A DNA stretch of 64,000 bases from Spirosoma telluris (GCA_003259005.1 QLII01000001.1:2868501-2932500), one strand, 5' to 3'. Positions 1 through 11,373 are shown, numbered from the stretch's first letter. Notes: a model not told the origin generated them from the sequence alone. Made by a program: numbers and translations.

Positions 1-735
1 CCAGCGCTGTGTTGTAGAAGGTCAGCGTATCGGCACTCGTCACATCCACTCGAACAATGAAGCTCAGTGTGGCCTTGGCCCCTACCGCCAGCGTACTGGC
101 CGAATCAACCAGCATGTTGGTAATCAGCCCCTGACCCGTGTAAGATGGGTTGACTGTTACCGTACCTACTCCTGAGACCGAGATTTGATTGCTCACAATC
201 AAGGCACCGTGACCAAAGGTTTGGGAGAGGTTATCCACTACCTGCACCTTCTTGAGGTCTACCGTTCCCAGGTTGCTCAGGGCAATTGTGTACGGAATGT
301 CATAGACACCAGCCGACACCAGCGTTGGCGTACCAACCGACTTAGCGACCCCAAGTAAGCCTTTCGGCAGATCGAAGCGAACCGTTGTCGATACCGACCC
401 TACTGGGTTTGGATCAAATCCATTATTGGAGATATCCTTCACCGTCTGGCTACCATCGAGCGTGCTGCCTTCAGCTGTTGCCGAGGAGTAGAACGGACCG
501 CTGTTGCCATTGGTCTTCACGTTTACCACAAACACCACCGTATCCTGCGCACCGGCACCTAAGGTGCTGGCTGCTCCAAGCAGATTCGGTTGTGTATTGC
601 CATCGTAGGCCGTGTTCGCCACTAGGGTGCTACCGGATCTTACGACGGGCGATCCGACCACGCTATAGGAAGCAGGCGAAGTAAAGACCTTACTCAGGCT
701 GTCGATCAGGCTTATCCCTTTCAGATCCACATCCC
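1..735 (-). CDS. Continuation of the giant DUF11 adhesin after a frameshift (runs off left edge)
   Basis: Read on the minus strand, this segment is open without a stop to the window edge, one frame away from the large gene at 721-10473. It encodes two further units of the same beta-sandwich array (motifs such as GLLGVAKSVGTPT, VDLKKVQVVDNLS and TLSFIVRVD), matching the last units before the frameshift. The upstream frame ends KNFGMWI-stop. Adding one base to the CCC run at 733-735 (GGG on the coding strand) would instead give NFGDVDLKGI, the expected DUF11 continuation. I therefore read it as the same gene, broken by a one-base undercall. The true C-terminus, where a type IX secretion signal or an anchor would be expected, lies outside the window. 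Confidence 0.85.
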
Positions 736-3700
736 GAAGTTCTTAATCGTCGCTTTATAGGTGACGTTGTACGAACTATCCGGCTGCTGGGCTACGTTGA
801 CAACCGCCAGAGCTAACCCAATACTTGGGCCTTGAGATGGCGCAGTATTCAGCGTGAAGCTGGCTGCACTTGTGTTGTTGGTAGGATCACCATCATTGTC
901 AGGATCGGCATCGCCACCGCTGGTCGAGATATCCGATACAGTCGTCAGGCTATTGAAAGCGGCTGCAACACCATAGTTATTGAACGACTTGGTCGAATCA
1001 CCGGCAATCCGTTTCACCGTCACGTTCAGAACCAGTAGCTCTGATTGACCAGGCTTGATGTAGCTAGTCGTGTCAACCATACCACTGTTGCTACCCGTTC
1101 CGGTAAAGGCTGGATTCAGTTTCAACGTAGAGGAACTGTTCGACAGGGTTACTTTCGTATCAACCACCGTGTTTGGCGAGAACGCATAAGCCAGATCATC
1201 CGCTATCTGTACGTGGCGCAACGTGTCATCACCAAAGTTGGTTACTACGAATTGGTACGAAACCTTGATGAGCGAGTCGCCTACCGTTGTTGGTGTACCA
1301 AGTACCGATTTGGCTAAACCAATCAGGCTGTGTTTCTGCGCAGTGGTGTCTTTTACCGTTACACTCGACGTGTTGTTCGCCAGGTTGGTGTCTTTATTAT
1401 CGAGATACGTAATCTCGGCCGTATTGACCACATCCTGACCTTTCACCAGCAATTTAGCGGCAAACACAATCTGTGCAGAAGCACCTGCTTTCAGGCTATC
1501 GATCGTTTGAGTGATCACACCGTTCGACACCTTATACGATGATGATGGTGCAGGCACCAACTCTAATCCTTTAGGCAGTACGTCGCGAACGTCAATGTTC
1601 TTAGCCGTGTGTGGTCCTGCGTTGCTCACCGTGATGGTGTACGTAACAGGCTCACCGTTTTTCACGAAGGCAGCGCTAGCCGTTTTGGCGATGCTAACAT
1701 CTGCGCCAAGTGTATCCGTAGCGCAATTGAAGACCTTAACGACCACTTTAGATGGTTTGCTTAGGCAACCTAGTGCATTTTTCTCAACAATCCAGTAATT
1801 ACCCTCGCACACTGAATCTGGACGAATCACGATGTTTGACGTCGTGCATTCACAAATTCGGTAGATATACGAGCTACCTGGAGTTGTCGAAGAAAGTGCC
1901 GTTGTCAGGTCAACAATTTTCGACGGGCAGGTATTCCGCAAGTTGTGTACCAGCGGAGGCAGAACAGGATCGCTAACCTTCACGACCACATCTTCCGATT
2001 TAACCGAACTACAGCCTTTGCCATCGTACAGTTGAACGCTGTAGGTTCCGCTCTTCTTAACGACGATGCTCTGAGTCGTTTCATTATCGCTCCATTTGTA
2101 ACCCGAAGCACCAGCCGGTGCTTTCAGGGTTACCGAATCACCGTAGCAAAGGTTAAGTGCACCAGCCACCGTCACGACAGGAATCGACTTGATGCCGTCA
2201 ATCGTAAGGAGCATGTCGTCTGTTGCCACTGGGCAGGCTGCGTTGTTTGTGCTTACCGATAAGGTCAGTGTCACTTTACCCGACAGTACGTCTTCGGCAC
2301 TGGCGGTATAGATCGCATTCAACGCATATGAATTGTCGAAGGTACCACTACCACTGGTGGTCCAGTGGGCGGTTTTACCCGCACCACCCATGACACCACT
2401 CAGTTGGAAACTCTTCGCGGCACAGACACTGGCATCAGGGCCAGCGCTGGCTGTTGCCGGATTCTGTACATCGCAAGGCGTTTGCTCTCCGCAGGTTGTA
2501 ATCTGCACATGAATGGCAATTGGCAGACTAGCGCATCCGTTAACCGTCCGTTCAACTACGTAGTACGTTCCGGTAACTACGTGTGCTGGATCAGCTACTT
2601 TTGATGCACTGCTTAACGAGGCATCGGTATAGTACTCAAACACACCACCTGTTGTTGCCGGACTGCTGGTGATCGCTTTCGCTAGATCAGCCGTCAGGAT
2701 CGGACAGGTATTGGTGATGTCTTTGATCGTTGGTTGTGGAACCTTCGGCAGTACAGTCACCGCGATCTCATTCGATGGCGCACTCTTACAGGCGTTCGAG
2801 TTGCAGCAGCGAGCCGAGAAGGTTGCTGAGCTAGCCAGCGATACGGTGATCGAGTTACCAACCTCATTGTTCGACCAGGTCACGTAGCTATTTGGTCCAC
2901 AACCTTCCGCCACCAGCGTTACCGGTGTACCGAAGCAGGTTGTCGTGCTACCTGTACCACCCAGGATTGAGATCGTTGGAGCCGATGGAGCACCGACTTT
3001 AATTGTTGTATAAGCCGACCAATCACCCAGGCACTCTCCTACTTTGCACCGCACGCGGTAACTCACATCCGATGTTGGGCTGATCGTCAGCGTGCTGCCA
3101 ACCGTCGTTCCATCAGACCAGATATAGGTTCCACCTTCGCAACCGGTAGCTGTCAGTGAAAGTACTTCGCTCACACAGATGGCCGACTTGTTACTTACGA
3201 TAATCGGGATAGTTGGTGCAGCGATGACAATGTGTACAGGTGCAGATGGCTTGCTTGGGCAACCATCAATCTGACAGATCGCAGTCAATACCCGTTCGGT
3301 ATAAACCGACGTTGAATAGACTGCGCCATAAGGACCATCCGACCAGATTACCGTACCATTTTCACAACCGGTAGCGGTGATCGACACAGGCCCGCCCCAA
3401 CAAACCGTGAGTGATGGGCCAGCCGATAAGGTTGGCGGTGCTATAACATTCACCTTCACTTTCGCACCAGTTGCATCCAGATCAGCACACTTGTTGCCAA
3501 TTAGGATCACCAGATCGGCAGTCGTTGTAACCCCTGATTTTACCGTCGACAGATCCAGGTAGCTCGACGTTCCAGCATTGCCGTTGTACACCAGTGTATG
3601 GATGGTGTATTCGGCCGCATCAGACGATACGATGAAGCTTGGCGTGGTGCTCGTTTGTTGAACCACACCGGCTTTCGTCAGCAGATACACAATCGAATAG

Positions 3701-6700
3701 CCAGCAGGCTGTACGAGACCACCGTTCAACGTGGCAGCTACAGTTACTGTGCTGCTCGCGCCACCGCAAATCGTACCATTCACCGCTGCCAGTGTACCAG
3801 CTTTCGCGATACAATCACCTGGGTTGATAACGATCGTAATCGACGGATCGCTCAGACATTCGCGGAACTTACACTGTGCATAGTAGGTCTGCGTACCTTC
3901 TGGCCGCACGACGATAGATGCACCTTTGTTATTTCCGTTTATGTCGTTGGCCGACCAGATCACGGTACCGTTACAACCTATTGCCGTCAACGTAACGGTA
4001 CCACCTTGCTCAACCGTTGTGGCAGAAGCGGTAATGGTTGGTTCAGCTACTGGGATCACCGTGATTTTGTAGCCTTCCGTTGTTACGCTTTTGCAAACAC
4101 CATCCTGACAGTAAACTGTATAGGCAGTGGTTACCGTTGGCGATACAACGATGCTCGTTGTGGTTTCGCCCGTGCTCCAGTAAGGAGTACCCTGACAGTT
4201 TTTCACAGACAGTTTCACTTGCTCACCTGGGCAGATCGTATCGGCACTGCATAGGCAGCGAACAATGCTAGGCGTTGGAGTCGGGGTTACATTAATATTG
4301 ATAACATTCGACTTTCCAGTTCCGCAAAGCGTACTGCTGGTTGGCATGCAGAGTGCATAGAACTCGTGGTTACCAGGTGTTGCCGTTACAGAAACAACAG
4401 AGCCAGTCTGCCCATCCGACCATTTCACGGTACCGTCGCAACCCGTAGCCGTCAGCGAAACGATACCACCGCTACAGATAGCCAGTGTCGATGCGGCAAT
4501 AGTTGGTGCCGGAGCCGTCGAGGTGCTAACCGTTACCCGAACCTTGTTCGATGGGTCGCTCACACAAGAACCCTGTTTGCAGACCGCATAGTATTCTTTG
4601 GTTTCGGTCGGGTAGATGTTAATCGACGCCCCAACCTTATCAACACCGTACCATTGAATTGTGCCGCCGTTACAGCCTGTGGCCGTTAGCGATACAAGGT
4701 CTCCGCTACAAGCGAGCGTTTTGCTAACCTTAACAATCGGCGATGCAGGTGTTACAACCGCAATATTGACCGTATTCGAAGGCTCACTTAGGCAAGTCCG
4801 GTACTTACACTGAGCGAAGTAGCTAATATTAGCCGTTGGAGATACCGTGATGCTTGGGCCAGTCTTACCTTCTACGTTCCAGTAAACGGTTCCGTTACAA
4901 TCGGCAGCGGTTAGGATAACAGAACCACCCGCACAGATCGTATCGGCACTCGCTGTTACCGTTGGAATAACCGGTGCCACAACCTTAATGGTGTATATGG
5001 CAGACGACTTGCTCACGCAGGCACCATTCTTACAGTATACGGAGTAGCTATTGTTGCCAAGAGTTGGCGTAACAATGATGCTGCTCGTTGTAGCAGTAGT
5101 GCTATTCCAGACGGGCGTACCGAGGCAGTTCTCAACGGTCAGCGTCACGGTTTCACCTGGGCAAACAACCGTGGTGCTACAAACAACAACTGGCGTTGGA
5201 ATATCGGTCGTGATATTGATTGTCTTAACCGCCGGATTGCTCAGGCAATTCGCCATCCGGCACTGAGCCGTGTAGGTTGTTTTGCCATAAGGCGTCACCA
5301 CAATTGAGGTACCTGTTTGCGCTTTATCCGACCATTCGATGATGCCACCCACACAACCCGACGCCGTTAGCGTTACGGATGCACCTGGGCATACATTATC
5401 GGCACTAGCCGTGATCGTTGGCGTTTGCGGTTCTACGATTGTTATGGCAATCGAGTTCGATGCAACACTTGTGCATTGACCAATTACGCAGCTAGCGGTA
5501 TAGGTGGTCGTTACAGTCGGAGTTGCAAAAATTGTCGAACCACGATGGCCATCCGACCAGACTACCGTTCCATCAGTGCAACCTTTCGCACTCAGCGTCG
5601 TTGTTCCACCTTTGCAAATCTCGGTGATCGCACAAACGATAGTTGGCGGGTTAACGGCACAGGGGTTAACTGGAATCGTAACCGATGAGGTATCGTTATC
5701 TCTATGGTTCGGATCGTTATCCGGGCTATAAACGATTGCCGTGTTCTTAACTGAACCACCAGCCACAATTGTTGCTTCGATCAGTAAGCTACGGTCTGAA
5801 TTTGCCGTCATCGTACCAATTGACCAGATTCCTGTTCCTGGGCTGTACTGACCAACTGGCGTTGCGCTTACATACGTCAGTGATGCGGGTAGTACTTCGT
5901 TTACATTTACGCTGGAAGCCGTAATTGGACCATAGTTCTTAACCGTAATGGCATAGGTAATTTTCTGCCCTATACTATATGGACCAGGCGTTACCACTGT
6001 TTTCACCACACCCAGATCAGCCAGGCATTTGCCAACAGTGATCGTCAGCGATGAGCGCGTGCTTACACAACCCGCATCGTTGAAGGCTTCAGCGTAGTAC
6101 ACAACAGAACCAGCTTTCGATGGGGTTACCACCAGTTTGCCACCGCTCTGTGTTGTACCAATCAGCTTACCATCCTCATCATACCAATTGATTTTGAAAC
6201 CCGGTGCAAAACCGATCAGTTTCGTGCTACTACCCTGACAAACCAGTGTGTCGTCGCAGGCCACATTAAATGGAGCATCTGGGCGCTTATTGATTTGCAG
6301 AATCAGTGAGCTGTTCGCTGCCTGACAAACCCCACCCACACCATCTGGATCGTTGGTGGTTGCTGTGATCAGGACATTACCGGCTAGAATATCTGCAGCC
6401 GATGGTGTATACGTAGAAGTCAGGCTAGCTGGGTTGCTAAATATACCCGTCCCATTTGACGACCAGGTTACACTCGTTGCCGAACCACCTAGTACCGCTT
6501 TGAGCGGGATAATATCCCCAGAGCAAGCCGCTACACCTGGGCCTACATTCACAGTCGCTACATTTTGACAGTTGCAGTCAACAATTTCAACCGTTAATAC
6601 CGTTGGGTTGCTGTAACAGTTACCTGATTTAGCGAACAGATAGTATTTACCAGCACCTACAGCCGTCAGGTTCGTAACCAGTGTAGCCTGCGAGCGAGCG

Positions 6701-9700
6701 ATACTCGTATACCACTCGTAAACCAAACCCGTGTCACGATTTTCTACCTGAATTTTCGTCAGGTCAACCGTTGTTGCCGGACAGGTATTTTTCGTATTAC
6801 CCAGGCAAATTGGCGTTGGTACGGTAGTAACCTGGATAACAACTGGCTTACGCGCGCTCCTACAGCCATCTGCCGTAATTTCCACATAGTAAACAGTTGT
6901 CGTTGTAGGCTTCACCGAAACCTCAACCCCGCTGTCAACAATGGCAAACGCTGTTCCGTCATATGGAGTCAAGTACCAGCAAACTTTGGCATTTGGAACC
7001 GGAGTTGTCGCCAACAGTTTAGTTGAATCTCCGTTACAGATCGTTGCATCATTCGATACAACCAGACTATAATTAACTGGGCAGGCTGGGTAGAAACCAG
7101 CGTCCAATGTTGGGTTGAATTCGCCAGGAGCCAGCGTCACCGACTGAGTCTTACCGGTAATCTCGTTCGCATCACTATCCAGTGCCCCATCGCCACCCTG
7201 ATAAGCCAGTACAGCTGTATAGCCCGAAGGAGTGGTGAAGCCAACCGAGTAAGCCAAGTTGCTACCTGGGGTTAAGCCCGTGAAGGAGTAGAAACCTGAA
7301 GCATTAGTGGTCGTCGTGGCAACTGCCGACCCGTTGGTATATAAGGTCACCAACACACCAGGAATTGGGGTATCTCCACTATCCTGAGCATTGTTACGAT
7401 TATTGTCAGCAAACACATAGTCGCCCAAACCAGCACCTGGAATGTAGAAGCCAGCGTCCAGAGTTTGGTTGAACTCGCCAGGGGCCAGGGTCACTGACTG
7501 GGTACGACCGCTGATCAGGTCAGCGTCCGAATCCAGGGCATCGTCTGAACCCTGATTAGCCAGCGTAGCCGTGTAGCCCGAAGGGGTAGTGAAGCCAACT
7601 GAGTAAGACAGGCTACTACCTGGGGTTAAGCCCGTGAAGGAGTAGAAACCTGAAGCATTAGTGGTCGTCGTGGCAACTGCCGATCCGTTGGTATACAAGG
7701 TAACCAACACGCCCGAGAGGGGGGTGTCGCCGTTGTTCTGAACCCCATCTTTGTTGGCATCGAAGAATACATAGTCACCCAGGCTAGCCGAGGGAATGTA
7801 GAAACCAGCATCCAAAGTTTGGTTGAACTCACCAGGGGCCAGGGTCACTGACTGGGTACGACCGGTGATCAGGTCAGCGTCCGAATCCAGGGCATCGTCT
7901 GAACCCTGATTAGCCAGCGTGGCCGTGTAACCCGAAGGAGTGGTGAAGCCAACTGAGTAAGACAGGCTACTACCTGGGGTTAAACCTGTAAAGGAGTAGA
8001 AACCTGAAGCATTAGTGGTCGTCGTGGCAACTGCCGATCCGTTGGTATACAAGGTCACTAACACGCCCGAGAGGGGGGTGTCGCCGTTGTTCTGAACCCC
8101 ATCTTTGTTGGCATCGAAGAATACATAGTCACCCAGGCTAGCCGAGGGAATGTAGAAGCCAGCGTCCAGGGTGGGATTGAACTCACCAGGAGCCAGCGTC
8201 ACCGACTGAGTCCGGCCCGTGATCAAATCCACATCCGAATCCAGCGAACCATCACTACCCTGATTAGCCAGCGTGGCCGTGTAGCCACTTGGCGTCGTGA
8301 AGCCAACCGAGTAAGACAGGCTGCTACCTGGGGTTAAACCTGTAAAGGAGTAGAAACCTGAAGCATTAGTGGTCGTCGTGGCAACTGCCGATCCGTTGGT
8401 ATACAAGGTAACCAACACGCCCGAGAGGGGGGTATCTCCATTGTCTTGAACACCGTTCTTATTATTGTCAGCAAAAACGTAATCACCCAAACCAGCACCT
8501 GGAATGTAGAAGCCAGCGTCCAGAGTTTGGTTGAACTCGCCAGGGGCCAGGGTCACCGACTGAGTCTGGCCCGTAATCAGGTCAGCGTCCGAATCCAGGG
8601 CATCGTCTGAACCCTGATTAGCCAGCGTAGCCGTGTAACCTGAAGGAGTAGTGAAGCCAACCGAGTAAGACAGGCTGCTACCTGGGGTTAAGCCCGTGAA
8701 GGAGTAGAAACCTGAAGCATTAGTGGTCGTCGTGGCAGCTGCCGATCCGTTGGTATACAAGGTAACCAACACGCCCGAGAGGGGGGTGTCGCCGTTGTTC
8801 TGAACCCCATCTTTGTTGGCATCGAAGAATACATAGTCACCCAGGCTAGCCGAGGGAATGTAGAAACCAGCATCCAAAGTTTGGTTGAACTCACCAGGGG
8901 CCAGGGTCACTGACTGGGTACGACCGGTGATCAGGTCAGCGTCCGAATCCAGGGCATCGTCTGAACCCTGATTAGCCAGCGTGGCCGTGTAACCTGAAGG
9001 AGTGGTGAAGCCAACCGAGTAAGACAGGCTGCTGCCTGGGGTCAATCCGGTGAAGGAGTAGAAACCTGAAGCGTTAGTGGTCGTCGTAGCAACTGCCGAT
9101 CCGTTGGTATATAAGGTCACCACCACCCCGGAGATGGGGGTGTCGCCGTTGTTCTGAATACCGTCCTTATTATTATCAGCAAAAACGTAATCACCTAAAC
9201 TAGCCGATGGAAGGTAGAAACCGGCATCAACCGTAGGATTATTGCGTGCGGTGCTGGACTCGGGTTGACTTGTGTCAATTGTATATATGCCCGTAAATCC
9301 ATTTAACCCTGCATCACTATCTATATCGTCGGTCACACCTGCTGTATTAGCCGATGTCGATTGATAGCCCGTCGGTGAGATAAACTTCACAACATAGCTA
9401 CCATCGGTTAGGCTATCAAACAGGTATTTACCGCCACCAGCAGTAACGGTTGAGTCTAATTTAGTTGTACCAGTCTGATCGTATAAATAAACTTTTACAC
9501 CATCTATACCAGACTCACCAGTTTGGGCGCCATCCTTATTAACGTCAAGCCATACATAATCGCCCAAACTACCATAAGGTCCTTGAATGACCTGAATATC
9601 ACAACAATTTGTAGCCGGACAACTATTGCGGTAGGTTATAAACCGATACGTGCCCGGACTTTTGATCGTTAGCGAAAAATCACTATTAACTTCCGCTAAT

Positions 9701-10473
9701 GACGTCGATACCACCGATGCACTGATTGGCGTATTATCCCGATACCAAACAATCTGGTCGTAGCCAGATGGGATCGTTACCGTATATTCATCACCAACAT
9801 ACCAAAGAATAGGAACAGAAAAACAGACAGCATCATAGTCGTCTTGTACCAAACTTTGATCGTTGGGCACGGAGTCCGTATCTGTCTGATCAGCCGCAAC
9901 GACTTCGGCCGTATTAAACCATACACCCCGTTCTAAAACGGTAGCCTTCAATACTACTACTGCTGAGTCGCCCGGTGCAATAGAAGGTATAAGCCAGGTA
10001 CCCGTAGTAGCCGTAGCCGAACCAGTTGGCGTGTAGGTACCCGTGCCACGTGTAATCGTTGCTGAGCCTGGCACAAACGCAACACCACCAACTGGCAAAT
10101 TATCCTTTACGGATACATTGGTTGCCGTAGTTGATCCAGGTGCATTAGCTACAACAATTGTATAGGAAATAATGTCACCAATAGCTGGAGCCTGCGTACT
10201 GATACTCTTGTGGAGACTTAGATCAATTGTTCCCTGCGCTTGTGCATATAGGGGTGAACCGGCTAACCAAAGCAACAGAAAGGAAAATACCGACAAGGCC
10301 CCTTTTAATACGGGTGTGGTTGCCCCATAAGTATAGCTAGTCAATAAGGAGAGCAACTGATAAAAGCGCCCCCCTTCCCATGGCTTCGGTCTTATTAGTA
10401 CTGATCCTCCGCCCGTATCTGCTAGTAGAGCCGTATCGTGAGGTGATTTGTTTAGTATAAATTGCTCATTCAT
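721..10473 (-). CDS. Giant secreted adhesin with DUF11, SdrD B-like and Ig-like repeats
   Basis: The visible open frame is 3250 residues and the gene continues past the frameshift near 733-735. A basic N-terminal stretch precedes a hydrophobic segment at about residues 58-77 ending in YAQAQ, which looks like a long signal peptide. Then come a DUF11 domain (about 80-205), seven SdrD_B/prealbumin-like modules with SLGDYVF and DAGFY motifs (about 304-1128), a long series of cysteine-bearing Ig-like modules of roughly 80 residues (pattern CxGxxVTLTAxGC...VxWS) interrupted by a DUF11 domain near 1485-1610, and finally DUF11 and DUF11-like modules from about 2920. The family is extracellular, and adhesion or matrix roles are inferred. 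Type IX secretion is likely in this phylum, but the C-terminal signal is not in the window. Confidence 0.9.
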   Translation of the reverse strand: MNEQFILNKSPHDTALLADTGGGSVLIRPKPWEGGRFYQLLSLLTSYTYGATTPVLKGALSVFSFLLLWLAGSPLYAQAQGTIDLSLHKSISTQAPAIGDIISYTIVVANAPGSTTATNVSVKDNLPVGGVAFVPGSATITRGTGTYTPTGSATATTGTWLIPSIAPGDSAVVVLKATVLERGVWFNTAEVVAADQTDTDSVPNDQSLVQDDYDAVCFSVPILWYVGDEYTVTIPSGYDQIVWYRDNTPISASVVSTSLAEVNSDFSLTIKSPGTYRFITYRNSCPATNCCDIQVIQGPYGSLGDYVWLDVNKDGAQTGESGIDGVKVYLYDQTGTTKLDSTVTAGGGKYLFDSLTDGSYVVKFISPTGYQSTSANTAGVTDDIDSDAGLNGFTGIYTIDTSQPESSTARNNPTVDAGFYLPSASLGDYVFADNNKDGIQNNGDTPISGVVVTLYTNGSAVATTTTNASGFYSFTGLTPGSSLSYSVGFTTPSGYTATLANQGSDDALDSDADLITGRTQSVTLAPGEFNQTLDAGFYIPSASLGDYVFFDANKDGVQNNGDTPLSGVLVTLYTNGSAAATTTTNASGFYSFTGLTPGSSLSYSVGFTTPSGYTATLANQGSDDALDSDADLITGQTQSVTLAPGEFNQTLDAGFYIPGAGLGDYVFADNNKNGVQDNGDTPLSGVLVTLYTNGSAVATTTTNASGFYSFTGLTPGSSLSYSVGFTTPSGYTATLANQGSDGSLDSDVDLITGRTQSVTLAPGEFNPTLDAGFYIPSASLGDYVFFDANKDGVQNNGDTPLSGVLVTLYTNGSAVATTTTNASGFYSFTGLTPGSSLSYSVGFTTPSGYTATLANQGSDDALDSDADLITGRTQSVTLAPGEFNQTLDAGFYIPSASLGDYVFFDANKDGVQNNGDTPLSGVLVTLYTNGSAVATTTTNASGFYSFTGLTPGSSLSYSVGFTTPSGYTATLANQGSDDALDSDADLISGRTQSVTLAPGEFNQTLDAGFYIPGAGLGDYVFADNNRNNAQDSGDTPIPGVLVTLYTNGSAVATTTTNASGFYSFTGLTPGSNLAYSVGFTTPSGYTAVLAYQGGDGALDSDANEITGKTQSVTLAPGEFNPTLDAGFYPACPVNYSLVVSNDATICNGDSTKLLATTPVPNAKVCWYLTPYDGTAFAIVDSGVEVSVKPTTTTVYYVEITADGCRSARKPVVIQVTTVPTPICLGNTKNTCPATTVDLTKIQVENRDTGLVYEWYTSIARSQATLVTNLTAVGAGKYYLFAKSGNCYSNPTVLTVEIVDCNCQNVATVNVGPGVAACSGDIIPLKAVLGGSATSVTWSSNGTGIFSNPASLTSTYTPSAADILAGNVLITATTNDPDGVGGVCQAANSSLILQINKRPDAPFNVACDDTLVCQGSSTKLIGFAPGFKINWYDEDGKLIGTTQSGGKLVVTPSKAGSVVYYAEAFNDAGCVSTRSSLTITVGKCLADLGVVKTVVTPGPYSIGQKITYAITVKNYGPITASSVNVNEVLPASLTYVSATPVGQYSPGTGIWSIGTMTANSDRSLLIEATIVAGGSVKNTAIVYSPDNDPNHRDNDTSSVTIPVNPCAVNPPTIVCAITEICKGGTTTLSAKGCTDGTVVWSDGHRGSTIFATPTVTTTYTASCVIGQCTSVASNSIAITIVEPQTPTITASADNVCPGASVTLTASGCVGGIIEWSDKAQTGTSIVVTPYGKTTYTAQCRMANCLSNPAVKTINITTDIPTPVVVCSTTVVCPGETVTLTVENCLGTPVWNSTTATTSSIIVTPTLGNNSYSVYCKNGACVSKSSAIYTIKVVAPVIPTVTASADTICAGGSVILTAADCNGTVYWNVEGKTGPSITVSPTANISYFAQCKYRTCLSEPSNTVNIAVVTPASPIVKVSKTLACSGDLVSLTATGCNGGTIQWYGVDKVGASINIYPTETKEYYAVCKQGSCVSDPSNKVRVTVSTSTAPAPTIAASTLAICSGGIVSLTATGCDGTVKWSDGQTGSVVSVTATPGNHEFYALCMPTSSTLCGTGKSNVININVTPTPTPSIVRCLCSADTICPGEQVKLSVKNCQGTPYWSTGETTTSIVVSPTVTTAYTVYCQDGVCKSVTTEGYKITVIPVAEPTITASATTVEQGGTVTLTAIGCNGTVIWSANDINGNNKGASIVVRPEGTQTYYAQCKFRECLSDPSITIVINPGDCIAKAGTLAAVNGTICGGASSTVTVAATLNGGLVQPAGYSIVYLLTKAGVVQQTSTTPSFIVSSDAAEYTIHTLVYNGNAGTSSYLDLSTVKSGVTTTADLVILIGNKCADLDATGAKVKVNVIAPPTLSAGPSLTVCWGGPVSITATGCENGTVIWSDGPYGAVYSTSVYTERVLTAICQIDGCPSKPSAPVHIVIAAPTIPIIVSNKSAICVSEVLSLTATGCEGGTYIWSDGTTVGSTLTISPTSDVSYRVRCKVGECLGDWSAYTTIKVGAPSAPTISILGGTGSTTTCFGTPVTLVAEGCGPNSYVTWSNNEVGNSITVSLASSATFSARCCNSNACKSAPSNEIAVTVLPKVPQPTIKDITNTCPILTADLAKAITSSPATTGGVFEYYTDASLSSASKVADPAHVVTGTYYVVERTVNGCASLPIAIHVQITTCGEQTPCDVQNPATASAGPDASVCAAKSFQLSGVMGGAGKTAHWTTSGSGTFDNSYALNAIYTASAEDVLSGKVTLTLSVSTNNAACPVATDDMLLTIDGIKSIPVVTVAGALNLCYGDSVTLKAPAGASGYKWSDNETTQSIVVKKSGTYSVQLYDGKGCSSVKSEDVVVKVSDPVLPPLVHNLRNTCPSKIVDLTTALSSTTPGSSYIYRICECTTSNIVIRPDSVCEGNYWIVEKNALGCLSKPSKVVVKVFNCATDTLGADVSIAKTASAAFVKNGEPVTYTITVSNAGPHTAKNIDVRDVLPKGLELVPAPSSSYKVSNGVITQTIDSLKAGASAQIVFAAKLLVKGQDVVNTAEITYLDNKDTNLANNTSSVTVKDTTAQKHSLIGLAKSVLGTPTTVGDSLIKVSYQFVVTNFGDDTLRHVQIADDLAYAFSPNTVVDTKVTLSNSSSTLKLNPAFTGTGSNSGMVDTTSYIKPGQSELLVLNVTVKRIAGDSTKSFNNYGVAAAFNSLTTVSDISTSGGDADPDNDGDPTNNTSAASFTLNTAPSQGPSIGLALAVVNVAQQPDSSYNVTYKATIKNFGMWI
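7088..9213. repeat. Six near-identical 354-bp tandem repeats encoding SdrD B-like modules
   Basis: The coding phrase DAGFY recurs at about 7090, 7441, 7797, 8150, 8504, 8859 and 9212, a period close to 354 bp (118 codons). Two module types are visible: one begins SASLGDYVFFDANKDG (type A), the other GAGLGDYVFADNN (type B). From the N-terminus the order is an A-like founder, A, B, A, A, B. Segments 7626-7832 and 8688-8894, three periods apart, are almost identical at the DNA level, which suggests recent duplication or gene conversion. A more divergent seventh module lies at about 9213-9560. Confidence 0.92.
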
Positions 10474-11372
10474 TGGTCGTTGTGCAAAAAAATAATAGGC
10501 TTTTTTGTGGTGAAAATATGACGCCCAGGTGGCCCGGAATCGGATATATCAGGTGGTTCCGGATCAAAACCGACCAAATCTTGGTACTGCTTTTAAAATG
10601 ACCAATGTGTTCTAAACATGCTGTAGGAAGAGGTACTGCCGGAGTAGATATAGCTGTCTGAACTGGAAGAATCCTCCCCTGCATCAGCCCCAGATGTAGC
10701 TTATTATTCGACCGGCAAAACGAGCGGTTTGGTTGTCTTTTCCAGTCGATTGACAGCACTGCTCTACTGATGTGCGGCCTATCACAGGCTCAAGAGGTTC
10801 TGTGTGTAGTGTAGACATTTCTTCCATCTGCAACTTAATTTGGGACGATCTCATAGTGCAAAACAGGTCCTCACAGAATATACATATGTTCTGACCAGCA
10901 GACCGTGTATAAGTCACGGTAGACTAGTCGGGCATTAAGGGTCTATTTTGCTTCTTAAAAATTAACTAAAACTATGCCAAACCATAGTCGCTCTGGGGAT
11001 CTTATTAGGGAGATAAACTAAAGTACTGTATTATAACCACTTAACAATAAGTAACTATTTGAGTGCAGTATTCACATTGAGCCACATGGACTCATTAGCC
11101 TCCTGTAATATGTATAAATTGAGTTGGTAGATGGTTAGCGAAAACTATGCCAACTGCATTGTATACAGCCTGGCCCCATTTATTTATTTGTGTTTCAATC
11201 ATTGAAAGAGTTGGTTACAACGAATCTGCCATCTTATCCAAGAGGTTAAAATGAGGAAGAGTACACAAATTTCCGGAGGGAACCAATTATTGTTTAGCTA
11301 TCGGTATGGCGAATATACTTACCGAGCTTCATAGATTAACGAGTAATTTACTTTTCGGGCACTTTTAGTCTA
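10474..11372. other. Long non-coding gap upstream of the adhesin
   Basis: About 900 bp with no convincing gene. Short minus-strand open frames at 10466-10759 and 10684-10917 have no recognisable domains and overlap each other. The gap must hold the adhesin promoter. The 13-base word aaaactatgccaa occurs twice, near 10968 and 11142, and could be a regulator site, but I cannot support that further. Confidence 0.5.
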
Positions 11373-11373
11373 T

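Noticed and set aside
3598..4254. A 218-codon plus-strand frame inside the adhesin
   Set aside because: It is antisense to a long coding region with clear domains and has no family features.
7088..9213. Regular repeats resembling a CRISPR array
   Set aside because: The period is 354 bp and codes for near-identical protein modules; there are no short repeats with unique spacers.
10466..10917. Two short minus-strand frames upstream of the adhesin
   Set aside because: They overlap each other, have no known domain and look like chance frames.
11246..11332. A 27-codon plus-strand frame in the gap near 11.3 kb
   Set aside because: Too short, no hydrophobic or conserved features, no ribosome binding or promoter match.
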